NCBI RefSeq assembly: GCF_010731595.1
Contig: NZ_AP022582.1
Span: 5,456,001 to 5,520,000 of the forward strand
DNA from: Mycobacterium seoulense
GTDB lineage: Bacteria; Actinomycetota; Actinomycetes; Mycobacteriales; Mycobacteriaceae
Length of the DNA: 64,000 nucleotides
Direction: 5' to 3'
Positions 8,724 through 17,579 of this stretch are shown piece after piece. The position numbers and the translations under genes were made by a program. The notes under the pieces were generated by a model. It saw only the letters and a program-made list of their open reading frames with translations, made no database searches and had not been told where the DNA came from. The stretch's first letter is position 1; each line of letters starts with the position of its first letter.

Positions 8724-9260
8724 CTAGGGGCGGCGGGCCCGCCCCACCAGGTACGCCAGCGCGTGGTCGGCGCCGTCCGGCAACGCGCCGGCCGGCCACC
8801 ACCGCAGGTCCTCCGACTCGTCGCTGATCGTGATGCGCGCCCCGGCCGGCGCGTGCGCGACGAACTGCAGGTCCAGGTGGCGGGTGGGCACGCCCAGCGA
8901 GCAGGTGACCGGGTGGACGTGGATGGCGGCCAGCCCGGGCGCGATGCGCAGGCCGTCGACACCGGACTCCTCGGTGGCCTCGCGCAGCGCGGCGGCGACG
9001 ATGTCGCCGTCGTCCTCGTCGCAGTGGCCGCCAAGTTGCACCCAGCGGCCCACGCGGGGGTGCAGGGTGAGCAGCACCCGCTCGCCGGTGTCGTCGAGGA
9101 CCAGCGCCGAGGCGGTGACATGGCCCGGCACGCACTCGCGCCGGCAGGCGTCGGGGCGGGCGAGCACGAAGGCAAGGACCGCGTGCCGCAACGCGTCCTG
9201 CGCCGCGTCGGGGGCTTGCCAGTCGGACAGCAGCGCGATCACCGACTCCCGCACGCTCAT
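8724..9260 (-). CDS. Nudix hydrolase
   Basis: A 178-residue Nudix protein. The box GGHCDEDDGDIVAAALREATEESGVDGL fits GX5EX7REUXEEXGU, so a divalent-metal-dependent nucleoside-diphosphate-linked substrate is expected; which one is unknown. The ATG at 9260 overlaps the mamA stop as ATGA, so translation is probably coupled to mamA. I do not recall this gene next to mamA in M. tuberculosis. Confidence 0.88.
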   Translation of the reverse strand: MSVRESVIALLSDWQAPDAAQDALRHAVLAFVLARPDACRRECVPGHVTASALVLDDTGERVLLTLHPRVGRWVQLGGHCDEDDGDIVAAALREATEESGVDGLRIAPGLAAIHVHPVTCSLGVPTRHLDLQFVAHAPAGARITISDESEDLRWWPAGALPDGADHALAYLVGRARRP

Positions 9261-10831
9261 CGAGAAGCCCGCCGTTTCCGGCGATCCCGCAGCGAGACCC
9301 AGGCCGCGCGGCACTGCGCCACCACCTCGGGCGGCAGCCCCAGCCCGTCGATCAGGACGTGGCGGTCGACGAGGTCGAGCGCCTTCTCGGTCTCGCCGGC
9401 CCTCAACAGCAGATCGACGTCACCGGCCAGCCCCGGGCCGGCGAGCGCGGGCGGGGGAATGGGCAGCTGCTCGGCCTCGCCGGGCTCCAGCTCCAAGATG
9501 CCCCCGCCGTAGCTGCGGCCGAGGATCTCGGCGAAGGCGAACGTGACGCTGTTGTGGAACACCGCGGCCAGCGCGGCCGGGTCCACGCCGGCGGCGAGCC
9601 GGACCCGGTGCACCGTGTCGGTGCTCGTCGCCGCGGCGGCGTTGACGGTCAGCCGCGGCGCCAGGTGGATCTGGCGCAGCAGGAACAGGTCGGGGATCCA
9701 CAGCGACGGCGTGCTCCACCACGGGTCGCGGATCGAGCACTTGTAGCCCCGATCCACCCCCGCGGCCGCGCCGGCCTCGATGTGCGCGGCCAGGTCGGGG
9801 TCGGCCGGGTCGCGCGGCGCGTTGAGTAGCCAGCCGCGGTGCCCGGCGGCGAGGTCGCCCGCGCGGCAGTCGATGTCGTAGACCAATCCCGACAACTGCG
9901 CGCTGCGCGAGACGAGGGGGACGCAGTGGGGCAGCAGCCCGAGTTCGCGGGCCTGTGCGTCGGTGAACGTGAAGAAGCTGTTGCGGCCCGTCACGATGCC
10001 CACATCCACCGCGGCGACCGACCCGAGCCGGGTCATGGCCGTCGACCCCTTGAGCGTGCGCAGCATCCGGATCGCGGCCGGGTCCAGGAAGTACTTGGTC
10101 CACTTCTCGTTCTCGTGCAGGAGCGCGGGCGCCGATTCGACGTCGAGGTCCGCCGCCGCGAGCGATTCGGCGGCGGCGAGGTGGACCATGCGGATGCGGG
10201 CGGGACCGGCGCCCGCCACCCCGCAGAACAACACGACCTCCTGCAGGATGCCGTCGAACACCAATCGCTCGAACGTCACCAGCGTGATGTCGCTGAATCG
10301 GCTCAGCAGGAACTCGCGCAGCTGCGCGGCGTAGGTGACCTGGAGCAACTCGGCGGGAAGCACCAGGCCCACCCGGCCGCCGTCGCGCACCAGGGTCGAG
10401 CTCGCCACCACGAAGGGGACCCAGGCGTTGGTCAGCCGGGTGGGCCGCAGACCCGCGCGCCGCATCAGGTCCAGCGCGGGGTCGCGCTGCTCGGCCGCCC
10501 AGTTGCCGAACCGGATGTAGGGCGGATTCCCGGCGACTCCGTCCCAGCCGCCCCGGTCGGTGGTGGCGAGCCACGCGAACAGGTTCGCCGCGTCGACGGG
10601 AGCGAATTCCCGCGCCTTGGCCGCCTCTTCGGCGACCAGCTCGACGCCGTGGACTCCAGCGCCGAGTGCGGCCAGCTCGCGCAGGATCGCGCCGTCGCCG
10701 CAGGCGGGTTCCAGGATGCGTGGTCCGGCTTCGCGGACCCAGGCGGCCAGGAAGCGGGCCACCGGCACCGGCGTGTAGTAGCCGCCGCGGGCCTTCTCGG
10801 CGGAGGCCGCCGCCTTGCCGGCGAATCTCAT
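9257..10831 (-). CDS. mamA: N6-adenine DNA methyltransferase MamA (Rv3263 homologue)
   Basis: A 524-residue class I methyltransferase. The SAM site EPACGDGAIL is near residue 42, and the catalytic motif IV GNPPYIRF (NPPY of N6-adenine methylases) is near residue 107. In M. tuberculosis this enzyme methylates CTGGAG/CTCCAG asymmetrically and affects promoter output. No restriction partner is visible nearby, consistent with an orphan methylase. The start ATG at 10831 (MRFAGKAAASAEKARGGYYTP) precedes the conserved GYYTP segment; M. tuberculosis annotation is somewhat longer. It lies 29 bases after fbiB. Confidence 0.9.
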   Translation of the reverse strand: MRFAGKAAASAEKARGGYYTPVPVARFLAAWVREAGPRILEPACGDGAILRELAALGAGVHGVELVAEEAAKAREFAPVDAANLFAWLATTDRGGWDGVAGNPPYIRFGNWAAEQRDPALDLMRRAGLRPTRLTNAWVPFVVASSTLVRDGGRVGLVLPAELLQVTYAAQLREFLLSRFSDITLVTFERLVFDGILQEVVLFCGVAGAGPARIRMVHLAAAESLAAADLDVESAPALLHENEKWTKYFLDPAAIRMLRTLKGSTAMTRLGSVAAVDVGIVTGRNSFFTFTDAQARELGLLPHCVPLVSRSAQLSGLVYDIDCRAGDLAAGHRGWLLNAPRDPADPDLAAHIEAGAAAGVDRGYKCSIRDPWWSTPSLWIPDLFLLRQIHLAPRLTVNAAAATSTDTVHRVRLAAGVDPAALAAVFHNSVTFAFAEILGRSYGGGILELEPGEAEQLPIPPPALAGPGLAGDVDLLLRAGETEKALDLVDRHVLIDGLGLPPEVVAQCRAAWVSLRDRRKRRASR

Positions 10832-10860
10832 GGGCTTGAGTATCGCCGAACGGACCCGGC

Positions 10861-12201
10861 TCACTTGCGGATCAACAGATCCCCGGCGTCCGCCGGGTCG
10901 CGCGGCCCGGCGGGCTCCTCGGGGTAGCCGATGGCGATGGCGCCCAACGGCTCCCACTCGGCGGGCAGCTCCAGCTCGGCGCGCACCAGGTCGGCGGCGA
11001 AGATCGTCGAGCCGATCCAGCAGCTGCCCACCCCGCGCACGGCGAGCGCGACCAGCAGCGCCTGCACGGCCGCCCCCACCGCCACGGTGAACATGGTGTG
11101 CTCGGCGCCGGTGCGGGCGGCGTCGGGATAGGCGTGCGCGCCGTCGGGAACCAGCATCGGGATGACGACCTCGGGTGCGTCGTAAAGGATCTGGCCGCGA
11201 GCCACCCGGCGCTCGATCGCGTCGGCGGGCCGGCCGTCGCCGGCGAGGTCGGACCGCCACTTGTCCTTCATGCGGTCCAACAGCCGCAGCCGGACCTCGC
11301 GCGTCTGCAGCCAGAGGAACCGGACCGGGCGGGTGTGGTGTGGGGCCGGGGCGGTGAGGGCCTCGGCGACGGCGGCTTCGATCAGCCCGGGCGGCACCGG
11401 CTCGGCGCCGAACCGCCGCACCGATCGGCGCAACAGCTGCGCCTGCCGGCGCCCCATGTCGAGGGCCTCGGCGGTGCCGAGCCAGAACAGGTCCTCCTCG
11501 CCGGGCCGCAGCAGCTGCCGCGCCGTCGAGCCGTCGTCGGCCACAGCCAGGCCGCGCACCACCGCCACCGGCATGGCGGTCAGCTTGCCCTTCACCAGAT
11601 CGGCCGCCGCCGCCACCTCGTCGGCGACCGCGATCTCGGTGACCACCAGCTCGTTGCCGTGCCGGTCGACGGTCCCCGAATAGCCGTGCAGCACAGCCAG
11701 ACCCGACGAGCCAACCGCGGCGTCGATCTGGCCGTTGCGCCAGGCGCGGCCCATCGTGTCGGTGACGACCACCGCGACGTCGACGCCGAGGTGCTCTGCC
11801 AGCCCGGCGCGCAGCGCCGCGGCGCTGGCGTCCGGGTCGACCGGCAGCAGCGCCAGCTCGTCGCGGCCCACGTTGGATCCGTCCACGCCCGCGGCGGCCT
11901 GGATCAGGCCGATGCGGTTCTCGGTGATCAGGGTGCGGCCCTTGCGCGCCAGCACCCGCACCGCCTCGGCGTCGACCAGCTTGCGCCGGAGTTGGTCGCG
12001 CTCCTCGGCGTCCTGCGGCGCAGGCACCAGCCGGCCCTCGCACTTGGACACCACCTTGCTGGTCACCACCACCACGTCGCCGTCGCGCAGCCAGGGCGCG
12101 GCCGCGGCCAGCGCCGCGGCCAGGTCGTCGCCGGGCCGGAATTCGGGAAGCCCGGGGACGGGCAGGATCTCGATCGCCGCCGCCGAGCCGTGTTCCGTCA
12201 C
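10861..12201 (-). CDS. fbiB: Coenzyme F420:L-glutamate ligase / reductase FbiB
   Basis: A 446-residue two-domain enzyme. Residues 1-245 form the CofE-like gamma-glutamyl ligase ([34 protein letters not shown]). Residues 250-446 form the nitroreductase-like FMN domain ([25 protein letters not shown]). It reduces dehydro-F420-0 and adds glutamates. The start GTG at 12201 overlaps the fbiA stop as GTGA. Length matches the M. tuberculosis protein (448). Confidence 0.95.
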   Translation of the reverse strand: MTEHGSAAAIEILPVPGLPEFRPGDDLAAALAAAAPWLRDGDVVVVTSKVVSKCEGRLVPAPQDAEERDQLRRKLVDAEAVRVLARKGRTLITENRIGLIQAAAGVDGSNVGRDELALLPVDPDASAAALRAGLAEHLGVDVAVVVTDTMGRAWRNGQIDAAVGSSGLAVLHGYSGTVDRHGNELVVTEIAVADEVAAAADLVKGKLTAMPVAVVRGLAVADDGSTARQLLRPGEEDLFWLGTAEALDMGRRQAQLLRRSVRRFGAEPVPPGLIEAAVAEALTAPAPHHTRPVRFLWLQTREVRLRLLDRMKDKWRSDLAGDGRPADAIERRVARGQILYDAPEVVIPMLVPDGAHAYPDAARTGAEHTMFTVAVGAAVQALLVALAVRGVGSCWIGSTIFAADLVRAELELPAEWEPLGAIAIGYPEEPAGPRDPADAGDLLIRK

Positions 12202-13199
12202 GGGTGCACGCCCGCGAGCTCGAGCCCGGCGCGGACCATCTCGGCCGTGGCCTTCGGGTCGGTCATCAACAGGGGCACGGCGGTCACCGCCACGCCGTCG
12301 ATGTCGGCGTGGTCGCCTTCGTGCACCAGCCAGCAATCCAGGATCCCGGTGCCGCCGCGCGCGCCGTAGTGCCGGCCGACCGCCTCCGCGGTGGATTCCA
12401 CCCCGATCACCGACAGGCAGGCATCGGCCATGCCGCGCAAGGGTTTTCCGCCGATGATGGGGGAATAGCCGACCACCGGGGCGGTCGCCGAGCGCAACGC
12501 GGCGCGGATCCCGGGGACGGCCAGGATGGCGCCGACGCTCACCACCGGGTTGGACGGCGCCAGCAGGATGACGTCCGCGTCGGCGATGGCCGCGACAGCT
12601 TCACTTGTGGCGGTGGCCTTTTCGGCGCCGATGAAGGCGAAGCTGTGCGTGGGCACGCCGGCCCGGTAGCGCACCCACCACTCCTGGAAGTGGATCGCCC
12701 GCCGGGTGCCGTCGTCGGGATCGGTGATCACCACGTGCGTCTCGCAGCGGTCGTCACTGGCCGGCAGCAACCGGGCGCCGGGTTGCCAGCGATCGCACAG
12801 CGCCGTGGTGATCTGCGACAGCGGGTAGCCGGCGCCCAGCATCTGGGTGCGCACCAGGTGGGTGGCGATATCCCGGTCGCCGAGGCCGAACCAGTCCGGC
12901 TGCACGCCGTAGCGCGCCAATTCCTCTTTGGCGTGCCAGGTTTCGTCGCGGTGACCCCACCCTCGCTCCGGGTCTACCCCTCCACCTAAGGTGTACATGC
13001 AGGTGTCCAAATCCGGGCAGACCCGCAGTCCGTGAATCCAGGCGTCGTCGCCGATGTTGACGATCGCGCTAAGTTCGTGGTTGCCGGGTCCCGCGTCTGG
13101 GTGCCGTTGCGTTTCGAACTGCCCCAGCCCGAGCAGCTGTTGAACCCCCAGCAGGAAGCGGGCGCCGCCAACCCCACCGACCAGAACGGTGACCTTCAC
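12198..13199 (-). CDS. fbiA: 2-phospho-L-lactate / PEP transferase FbiA
   Basis: A 333-residue CofD-family transferase that joins the activated phospho-lactyl or enolpyruvyl guanosine donor to Fo in F420 synthesis. It has the N-terminal [11 protein letters not shown], the metal/Fo-binding segment [19 protein letters not shown], and [12 protein letters not shown]. It starts with GTG at 13199 and heads the minus-strand run fbiA-fbiB-mamA-Nudix. It is divergent from whiB2 across a 325-base region. Confidence 0.95.
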   Translation of the reverse strand: MKVTVLVGGVGGARFLLGVQQLLGLGQFETQRHPDAGPGNHELSAIVNIGDDAWIHGLRVCPDLDTCMYTLGGGVDPERGWGHRDETWHAKEELARYGVQPDWFGLGDRDIATHLVRTQMLGAGYPLSQITTALCDRWQPGARLLPASDDRCETHVVITDPDDGTRRAIHFQEWWVRYRAGVPTHSFAFIGAEKATATSEAVAAIADADVILLAPSNPVVSVGAILAVPGIRAALRSATAPVVGYSPIIGGKPLRGMADACLSVIGVESTAEAVGRHYGARGGTGILDCWLVHEGDHADIDGVAVTAVPLLMTDPKATAEMVRAGLELAGVHP

Positions 13200-13354
13200 G
13201 TGGACGACAGTACTGCCCGACGACCGTGCGGTGGCGGGCCCGTTACGCGGCCCTTAAGCCTAATCGTGGGCGGTGTGATCGACACGCCGAATGCGCAAAA
13301 CAACGGAAACGCCGTAATTCGGTCACGAGATGGTATGGAAATGCGCCGAAGTGC

Positions 13355-13383
13355 TTGACCCGGCTGGTCAACCCGTGTCTAAT
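13355..13383 (+). promoter_or_regulatory. Sigma-A-like promoter of whiB2 with overlapping inverted repeat
   Basis: TTGACC at 13355-13360 and TCTAAT at 13378-13383 are separated by exactly 17 bases, close to the TTGACA/TATAAT consensus. TTGACC also forms a perfect inverted repeat with GGTCAA (13366-13371, 5-base spacer), so a regulator could sit on the -35 box. The whiB2 start is 141 bases further on. Confidence 0.6.
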
Positions 13384-13438
13384 CACAACAGTGTCATTTC
13401 CCGGTTGGCCGGCCGGTTCCGGTGTCGCAGACCGAGAT

Positions 13439-13454
13439 TCGATCACTTGTTCGA
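13439..13454. promoter_or_regulatory. LexA (SOS) box-like site upstream of whiB2
   Basis: TCGATC, four bases, then GTTCGA differs at one position from the mycobacterial SOS box TCGAAC-N4-GTTCGA. It lies about 55 bases after the putative -10 element and 70 bases before the whiB2 start. Function is inference from the match. Confidence 0.45.
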
Positions 13455-13524
13455 ATTGTCTGTACACATCAGAAAAGTGGGAACCACTCACTCTCTCAAT
13501 GAAACTGAGGAGGCGGACGACCGT

Positions 13525-13890
13525 ATGTCTTACGAACATCTTCGAGGAGTCATGGCGAGCACGCCGCACACCCCTATCGGCTCAGCGCCGGTCCGACCCG
13601 TTCGGCCGCACCTGACCGTGGTTCCCGATGCGCCAGTCGCATTCGAGCCCGAGCCGATGCTGGCGCCTGTCGCCGACCAATGGCAGGACCGGGCGCTGTG
13701 TGCCCAAACCGATCCCGAGGCCTTCTTCCCGGAGAAGGGTGGCTCCACCCGTGAGGCGAAGAAGATCTGCCTCGGGTGCGAGGTACGCCACGAGTGCCTG
13801 GAGTACGCCCTCGAGCACGACGAGCGCTTCGGCATCTGGGGCGGCCTGTCCGAGCGCGAGCGCCGCCGCCTCAAGCGCGGCATCATCTAA
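13525..13890 (+). CDS. whiB2: WhiB2 (WhmD) iron-sulfur transcription factor
   Basis: A 121-residue WhiB protein. The four [4Fe-4S] cysteines appear in ALCAQTD and in KKICLGCEVRHEC, followed by the WhiB signature GIWGGLSERERRRLKRG. WhiB2/WhmD is essential for septation and cell division. The ATG at 13525 is supported by an AGGAGG at 13508-13513; it gives an N-terminal extension of about 30 residues over the 89-residue M. tuberculosis annotation, and later starts are possible. It is followed by a convergent metallopeptidase-family gene. Confidence 0.95.
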   Translation: MSYEHLRGVMASTPHTPIGSAPVRPVRPHLTVVPDAPVAFEPEPMLAPVADQWQDRALCAQTDPEAFFPEKGGSTREAKKICLGCEVRHECLEYALEHDERFGIWGGLSERERRRLKRGII

Positions 13891-13891
13891 C

Positions 13892-13913
13892 GCGCCGAAG
13901 GCGCCAACGCGCC
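13892..13913. terminator. Small GC hairpin between convergent whiB2 and Rv3259 homologue
   Basis: GCGCC, GGCGC and GCGCC alternate with 3- and 4-base loops, so either of two overlapping 5-bp hairpins can form between convergent genes. There is no U-tract; terminator function is only a suggestion. Confidence 0.3.
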
Positions 13914-13917
13914 AGCG

Positions 13918-14448
13918 CTATTCGTCCTCGATCGTCGGGTCGATGACCGAAGGCTCGACATCGAGGTAGATGGCCACCTGGGCCACCAAGATTTCGTGCA
14001 GCAAATCACCGAGTTCGACGGTGTCCTTGGCCCGTCGCTCGATCGGCTTGCGGAACAACACAATTCGCGCCCGCGTGGCGTTGCCGCGGACGTCGACGCC
14101 GGCCGGGATCAGGCGCGCGAGCGGGATCGGCCCGTCGGCGATGACCTCCGGCGGCCACTGCACGCTGTCGGGATCCTTGGCCGCGATGCGGGGAATCTCA
14201 TCGACCGCCACGTCGAGCTCGGCGAGGCGCGACTGCCAGTGCCGCTCGATGGGTTCGTAGGCCTCCAGCACCGCCATGTCGAACCGCTCGGCCCGGCTGC
14301 GCCACCCGGGGACCGTCGGCGGCAGCAGTGGGCCGCGCACGTCGCGGCCCCGCCGGGCGGACCGACGGGAAGCGAACCGGCCCTGGGACCGATCCCTCCG
14401 CGGGGAGCTGCGCGAATCGCCCACGCGCCGATGGTAACGGTTGAACAT
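13918..14448 (-). CDS. Metallopeptidase-family (zincin-like) protein, Rv3259 homologue
   Basis: Up to 176 residues: a basic N-terminal extension of about 38 residues, then the conserved part from RGPLLPPTVPGW. The family (zincin-like, DUF1025) usually has HExxHxxG. Here the corresponding segment reads LLHEILVAQVAIYL, so the first His-Glu is present but the second His is missing. Peptidase activity is therefore doubtful. The start at ATG 14448 gives a longer product than the 139 residues in M. tuberculosis, and an internal start near the conserved part is possible. It is convergent with whiB2 and divergent from the DUF3499 gene. Confidence 0.8.
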   Translation of the reverse strand: MFNRYHRRVGDSRSSPRRDRSQGRFASRRSARRGRDVRGPLLPPTVPGWRSRAERFDMAVLEAYEPIERHWQSRLAELDVAVDEIPRIAAKDPDSVQWPPEVIADGPIPLARLIPAGVDVRGNATRARIVLFRKPIERRAKDTVELGDLLHEILVAQVAIYLDVEPSVIDPTIEDE

Positions 14449-14512
14449 CGGGGGCCGGCCGGTTGCGCGTGTCCGGCGCTTCAGCGGCGTTTGTGCACGA
14501 TAGCCTTTCGGC

Positions 14513-14965
14513 GTGAACGTTCCCCGTCGCTGTTGCCGGCCCGGGTGTCCGCACTACGCCGTGGCGACCTTGACGTTCGTCTACTCGGACTCGACGGCCG
14601 TGGTGGGGCCACTCGCGACCGCGCGGGAGCCGCACTCGTGGGACCTGTGCGTCGGCCACGCCGGCCGGATCACCGCGCCCCGTGGGTGGGATCTCGTGCG
14701 CCACGCCGGTCCGCTGCCCACCCATCATCCGGATGAGGACGACCTGGTCGCCCTGGCCGACGCGGTGCGCGAAGGCGGCCCCGTCGAGCGCGCCGTGCCC
14801 TACGGCGGCACCGGCTCGCCCCTCAACGGCTTCGCCGACCCGCACATCCCCCACGGCGGGACCCAGGCCACCGCGCCCAGCAGCAGCGTGCTCGCGCCGC
14901 CGGAGCATCGGTCCTCCGGTCGCCGCCGCGGGCATCTGCGCGTGTTGCCCGACCCCAGCGACTAA
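14513..14965 (+). CDS. DUF3499 family protein (Rv3258c homologue)
   Basis: A 150-residue actinobacterial protein of unknown function. The N-terminus has CCRPGCPHYAVATLTFVYSDSTAVVGPLA, with the paired cysteines conserved in the family, then DLCVGHAGRITAPRGW. The C-terminal half is Pro/Gly/Ser-rich and probably disordered. The start is GTG 14513. It lies upstream of pmmA on the same strand with a 111-base gap. Confidence 0.85.
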   Translation: MNVPRRCCRPGCPHYAVATLTFVYSDSTAVVGPLATAREPHSWDLCVGHAGRITAPRGWDLVRHAGPLPTHHPDEDDLVALADAVREGGPVERAVPYGGTGSPLNGFADPHIPHGGTQATAPSSSVLAPPEHRSSGRRRGHLRVLPDPSD

Positions 14966-15076
14966 CCGCTGCGGCGTCGCGCCCGATCCCCGCGCACCGC
15001 TGCGGTCCGTGTTTCCCGGGGGCCGATAGGCTGACGGCCAAGAGGCGAAGGAATCGATGGCGTCAGGAGGCCCCGC

Positions 15077-16474
15077 ATGTCTCGGCTCGCCGCGACCGTG
15101 CACCGCGTCGTCAAGGCTTACGACGTGCGGGGGCTGGTTGGCGAAGAGCTCGACGAACCGTTGGTCACCGCTTTGGGGGCGGCCTTCGCCAGGCTGATGC
15201 GCGGCGAAGGCGCCCGGCGGGTGGTGATCGGCCACGACATGCGCGACAGCTCTCCGGCGCTGGCCGCCGCGTTCGCCGCAGGGGTGACCGCGCAGGGCCT
15301 GGACGTGGTGCGGATCGGCCTGGCCTCCACCGATCAGCTCTACTTCGCCTCCGGGTCGCTGGACTGCCCCGGCGCCATGTTCACCGCGAGCCACAACCCG
15401 GCGGCATACAACGGGATCAAGCTGTGCCGCGCGGCCGCCAAGCCGGTCGGCGCCGACAGCGGCCTGCGCACCATCAGCGAGGACGTGATCGCGGGCGTGC
15501 AGCCCTATGACGGGCGGCCCGGAACCGTCACCGACCGCGACGTGCTGGACGACTACGGGACGTTCCTGCGGTCGCTGATCAACACGTCGGGGCTGCGGCC
15601 CCTGCGGGTGGCGGTGGACGCCGGCAACGGCATGGCCGGTCTCACCGCGCCGGCGGTGCTCGGGGCGATCGAGTCGATCACCTTGCTGCCCTTGTACTTC
15701 GAACTCGACGGCTCGTTCCCCAACCACGAGGCCAACCCGCTGGATCCGGCCAACCTGGCCGACCTGCAGGCGTACGTGCGTGACACGGGTGCGGACGTCG
15801 GGCTGGCCTTCGACGGGGACGCCGACCGCTGCTTCGTCGTCGACGAACGCGGCCGGCCGGTGTCGCCCTCGACGGTCACCAGCCTGGTGGCCGCCCGCGA
15901 GCTGGGCCGGGAGATCGGCGCCACCATCATCCACAACGTGATCACGTCGAGGGCGGTACCCGAGCTGGTCACCGAACGCGGCGGCACACCGCTGCGCTCC
16001 CGCGTCGGCCACTCCTATATCAAGGCGCTGATGGCCGACACCGGCGCCATCTTCGGCGGCGAGCACTCGGCGCACTATTACTTCCGTGACTTCTGGGGCG
16101 CGGACTCCGGCATGCTGGCGGCGCTCTACGTGCTGGCCGCCCTCGGCGAGCAGGACCGGCCGTTGTCGGAATTGACCGCCGACTACCAGCGCTACGAATC
16201 GTCCGGCGAGATCAACTTCACGGTCGCCGACGCGTCCCTGTGCACGGAGGCGGTGCTGAAGTCCTTCGGCAGCCGCATCCATTCCATCGACCACGTGGAC
16301 GGGGTCACGGTCGACCTCGGCGACGGCAGCTGGTTCAACCTGCGCAGCTCCAACACCGAGCCGTTGCTGCGGCTCAATGTGGAGGCGCGCAGCACCGAGG
16401 ACGTCGACGCGGTGGTTGCCCAGGTCAGCGCGGAGATCGAGGCCCAGGCGGCGCCGGCAGAGGTCGCCCCGTGA
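15077..16474 (+). CDS. pmmA: Phosphomannomutase PmmA (Rv3257c)
   Basis: A 465-residue alpha-D-phosphohexomutase converting mannose-6-phosphate to mannose-1-phosphate. The phosphoserine loop is TASHNPAAYNGIK, the metal loop DGDADRCF, the sugar-binding loop GGEHSAHYYF, and the phosphate-binding loop RSSNTEPLLRLNVEA. The ATG at 15077 is preceded by AGGAGG. The stop overlaps the next gene as GTGA. Together with manA and manB it supplies GDP-mannose for PIM, LAM and mannoproteins. Confidence 0.94.
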   Translation: MSRLAATVHRVVKAYDVRGLVGEELDEPLVTALGAAFARLMRGEGARRVVIGHDMRDSSPALAAAFAAGVTAQGLDVVRIGLASTDQLYFASGSLDCPGAMFTASHNPAAYNGIKLCRAAAKPVGADSGLRTISEDVIAGVQPYDGRPGTVTDRDVLDDYGTFLRSLINTSGLRPLRVAVDAGNGMAGLTAPAVLGAIESITLLPLYFELDGSFPNHEANPLDPANLADLQAYVRDTGADVGLAFDGDADRCFVVDERGRPVSPSTVTSLVAARELGREIGATIIHNVITSRAVPELVTERGGTPLRSRVGHSYIKALMADTGAIFGGEHSAHYYFRDFWGADSGMLAALYVLAALGEQDRPLSELTADYQRYESSGEINFTVADASLCTEAVLKSFGSRIHSIDHVDGVTVDLGDGSWFNLRSSNTEPLLRLNVEARSTEDVDAVVAQVSAEIEAQAAPAEVAP

Positions 16475-17571
16475 GCGCCGTCCGGGCGATCGATCTCGAG
16501 GACACCGAGGGTCTGCTCGCAGCCGACCGTGACGGGCTGCTGCGCTCGGCGTCGTCGGCCGGCGCGCACGTGCGCGCGATAGCCGCCGCGGTCGACGAGG
16601 GCGCGCTGGACGCCCTGCGAACCGACGACCGGCCGCGCAGCGTGATCTGGGTGGCCGGCCGCGGGGCCGCCGACAGCGCCGGCGCCATGCTGGCCGCGAC
16701 GGTGGGGGGTGCGGCTTCCGAGCCGATCGCGCTGACCGCCGAGGTTCCGCCGTGGATCGGCCCGCTCGACGTGCTGGTCGTCGCGGGCGATGACCCCGGC
16801 GATCCCGCGCTGGTGACCGCCGCCGCGACCGGGGTGCGCCGCGGGGCCCGGGTCGTCGTCGTCGCGCCGTACGAGGGGCCGCTGCGGGATTCCGCGGCCG
16901 GCCGGGCGGCGGTGCTGGCGCCGCGGCTCGCCATCTCCGACGAGTTCGGGCTGTGCCGCTACCTGGCCGCCGGCCTGGCCGTCGTGCAAACCGTGGACCA
17001 GCGACCGAGCGTCGACCTGCGGGCGCTGGCCGACGAGCTGGACGCCGAGGCGCTGCGCAACAGCGCGGGCCGCGAGCTGTTCACCAACCCGGCCAAGACG
17101 ATCGCGGCGCGCCTGGCCGGCCGCGAGGTGGCGCTGGCCGGCGACTGCGCGGCGACGCTGGCGCTGGCGCGGCACGGCAGCTCGGTGCTGCTGCGGACCG
17201 CCCACCAGGTGGTCGCCGCCAGCGGGTTGTCGGACGCCGTCTTCGCGCTGCGCGCCGGGGCGCCCGGCGGCTTCCGGGATCCCGACGAGGCGCTCTTTCA
17301 CGACGAGCAGATCGACGGGCCGCTGCCCGTCCGGCTGCTGGTGCTGGCGCTGACGTTGTCCGCCGAACAGCCGGTGGTCGCCGCCCGCACCGCCGGGCTC
17401 GACGACGTGTACCTGCTCGCCGCCGAGGACGTGCCGGACGGGCCCGGCGGCTCGGCCGGTTCGACCGTCGCGCCGGCGGTGGGCGGGGCCGTCAGCGCCG
17501 AGCAGCAACTGGCGGTATTGGCGGTCCGGCTGGAGATGGCCGCGGTTTACGCGCGACTGGTGCGGGGATAG
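16471..17571 (+). CDS. SIS-domain / TobH-like protein (Rv3256c homologue)
   Basis: A 366-residue protein of unknown role, located between phosphomannomutase and mannose-6-phosphate isomerase. It has a sugar-isomerase-like layout: two alternating strand/helix halves with IWVAGRGAADSAGAM and LDVLVVAGDDPGDPALVTAA resembling SIS nucleotide-sugar folds. The GTG at 16471 overlaps the pmmA stop by 4 bases, so it is translationally coupled. Context suggests a role in mannose-phosphate metabolism, but catalytic residues are not evident. Confidence 0.82.
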   Translation: MSAVRAIDLEDTEGLLAADRDGLLRSASSAGAHVRAIAAAVDEGALDALRTDDRPRSVIWVAGRGAADSAGAMLAATVGGAASEPIALTAEVPPWIGPLDVLVVAGDDPGDPALVTAAATGVRRGARVVVVAPYEGPLRDSAAGRAAVLAPRLAISDEFGLCRYLAAGLAVVQTVDQRPSVDLRALADELDAEALRNSAGRELFTNPAKTIAARLAGREVALAGDCAATLALARHGSSVLLRTAHQVVAASGLSDAVFALRAGAPGGFRDPDEALFHDEQIDGPLPVRLLVLALTLSAEQPVVAARTAGLDDVYLLAAEDVPDGPGGSAGSTVAPAVGGAVSAEQQLAVLAVRLEMAAVYARLVRG

Positions 17572-17579
17572 ATAGAACA

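Larger units (their letters stand above)
13200..13524. promoter_or_regulatory. Divergent fbiA / whiB2 intergenic region
   Basis: This 325-base region without a gene is much less GC-rich than its surroundings. It contains a strong sigma-A-like promoter (13355-13383), a 6-5-6 inverted repeat over its -35 box, and a LexA-box-like site (13439-13454), listed separately. The implied leader of whiB2 is about 135 bases long. I see no small ORF with good coding character. Confidence 0.6.

Noticed and set aside
10832..10860. A restriction endonuclease partner for mamA
   Set aside because: Neither neighbour looks like a nuclease: fbiB is upstream and a Nudix hydrolase downstream, so mamA appears to be an orphan methylase.
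14198..16294. A 698-codon minus-strand ORF opposite pmmA and DUF3499
   Set aside because: It is a low-complexity His/Arg/Gly-rich shadow with no family resemblance; pmmA on the other strand is certain.
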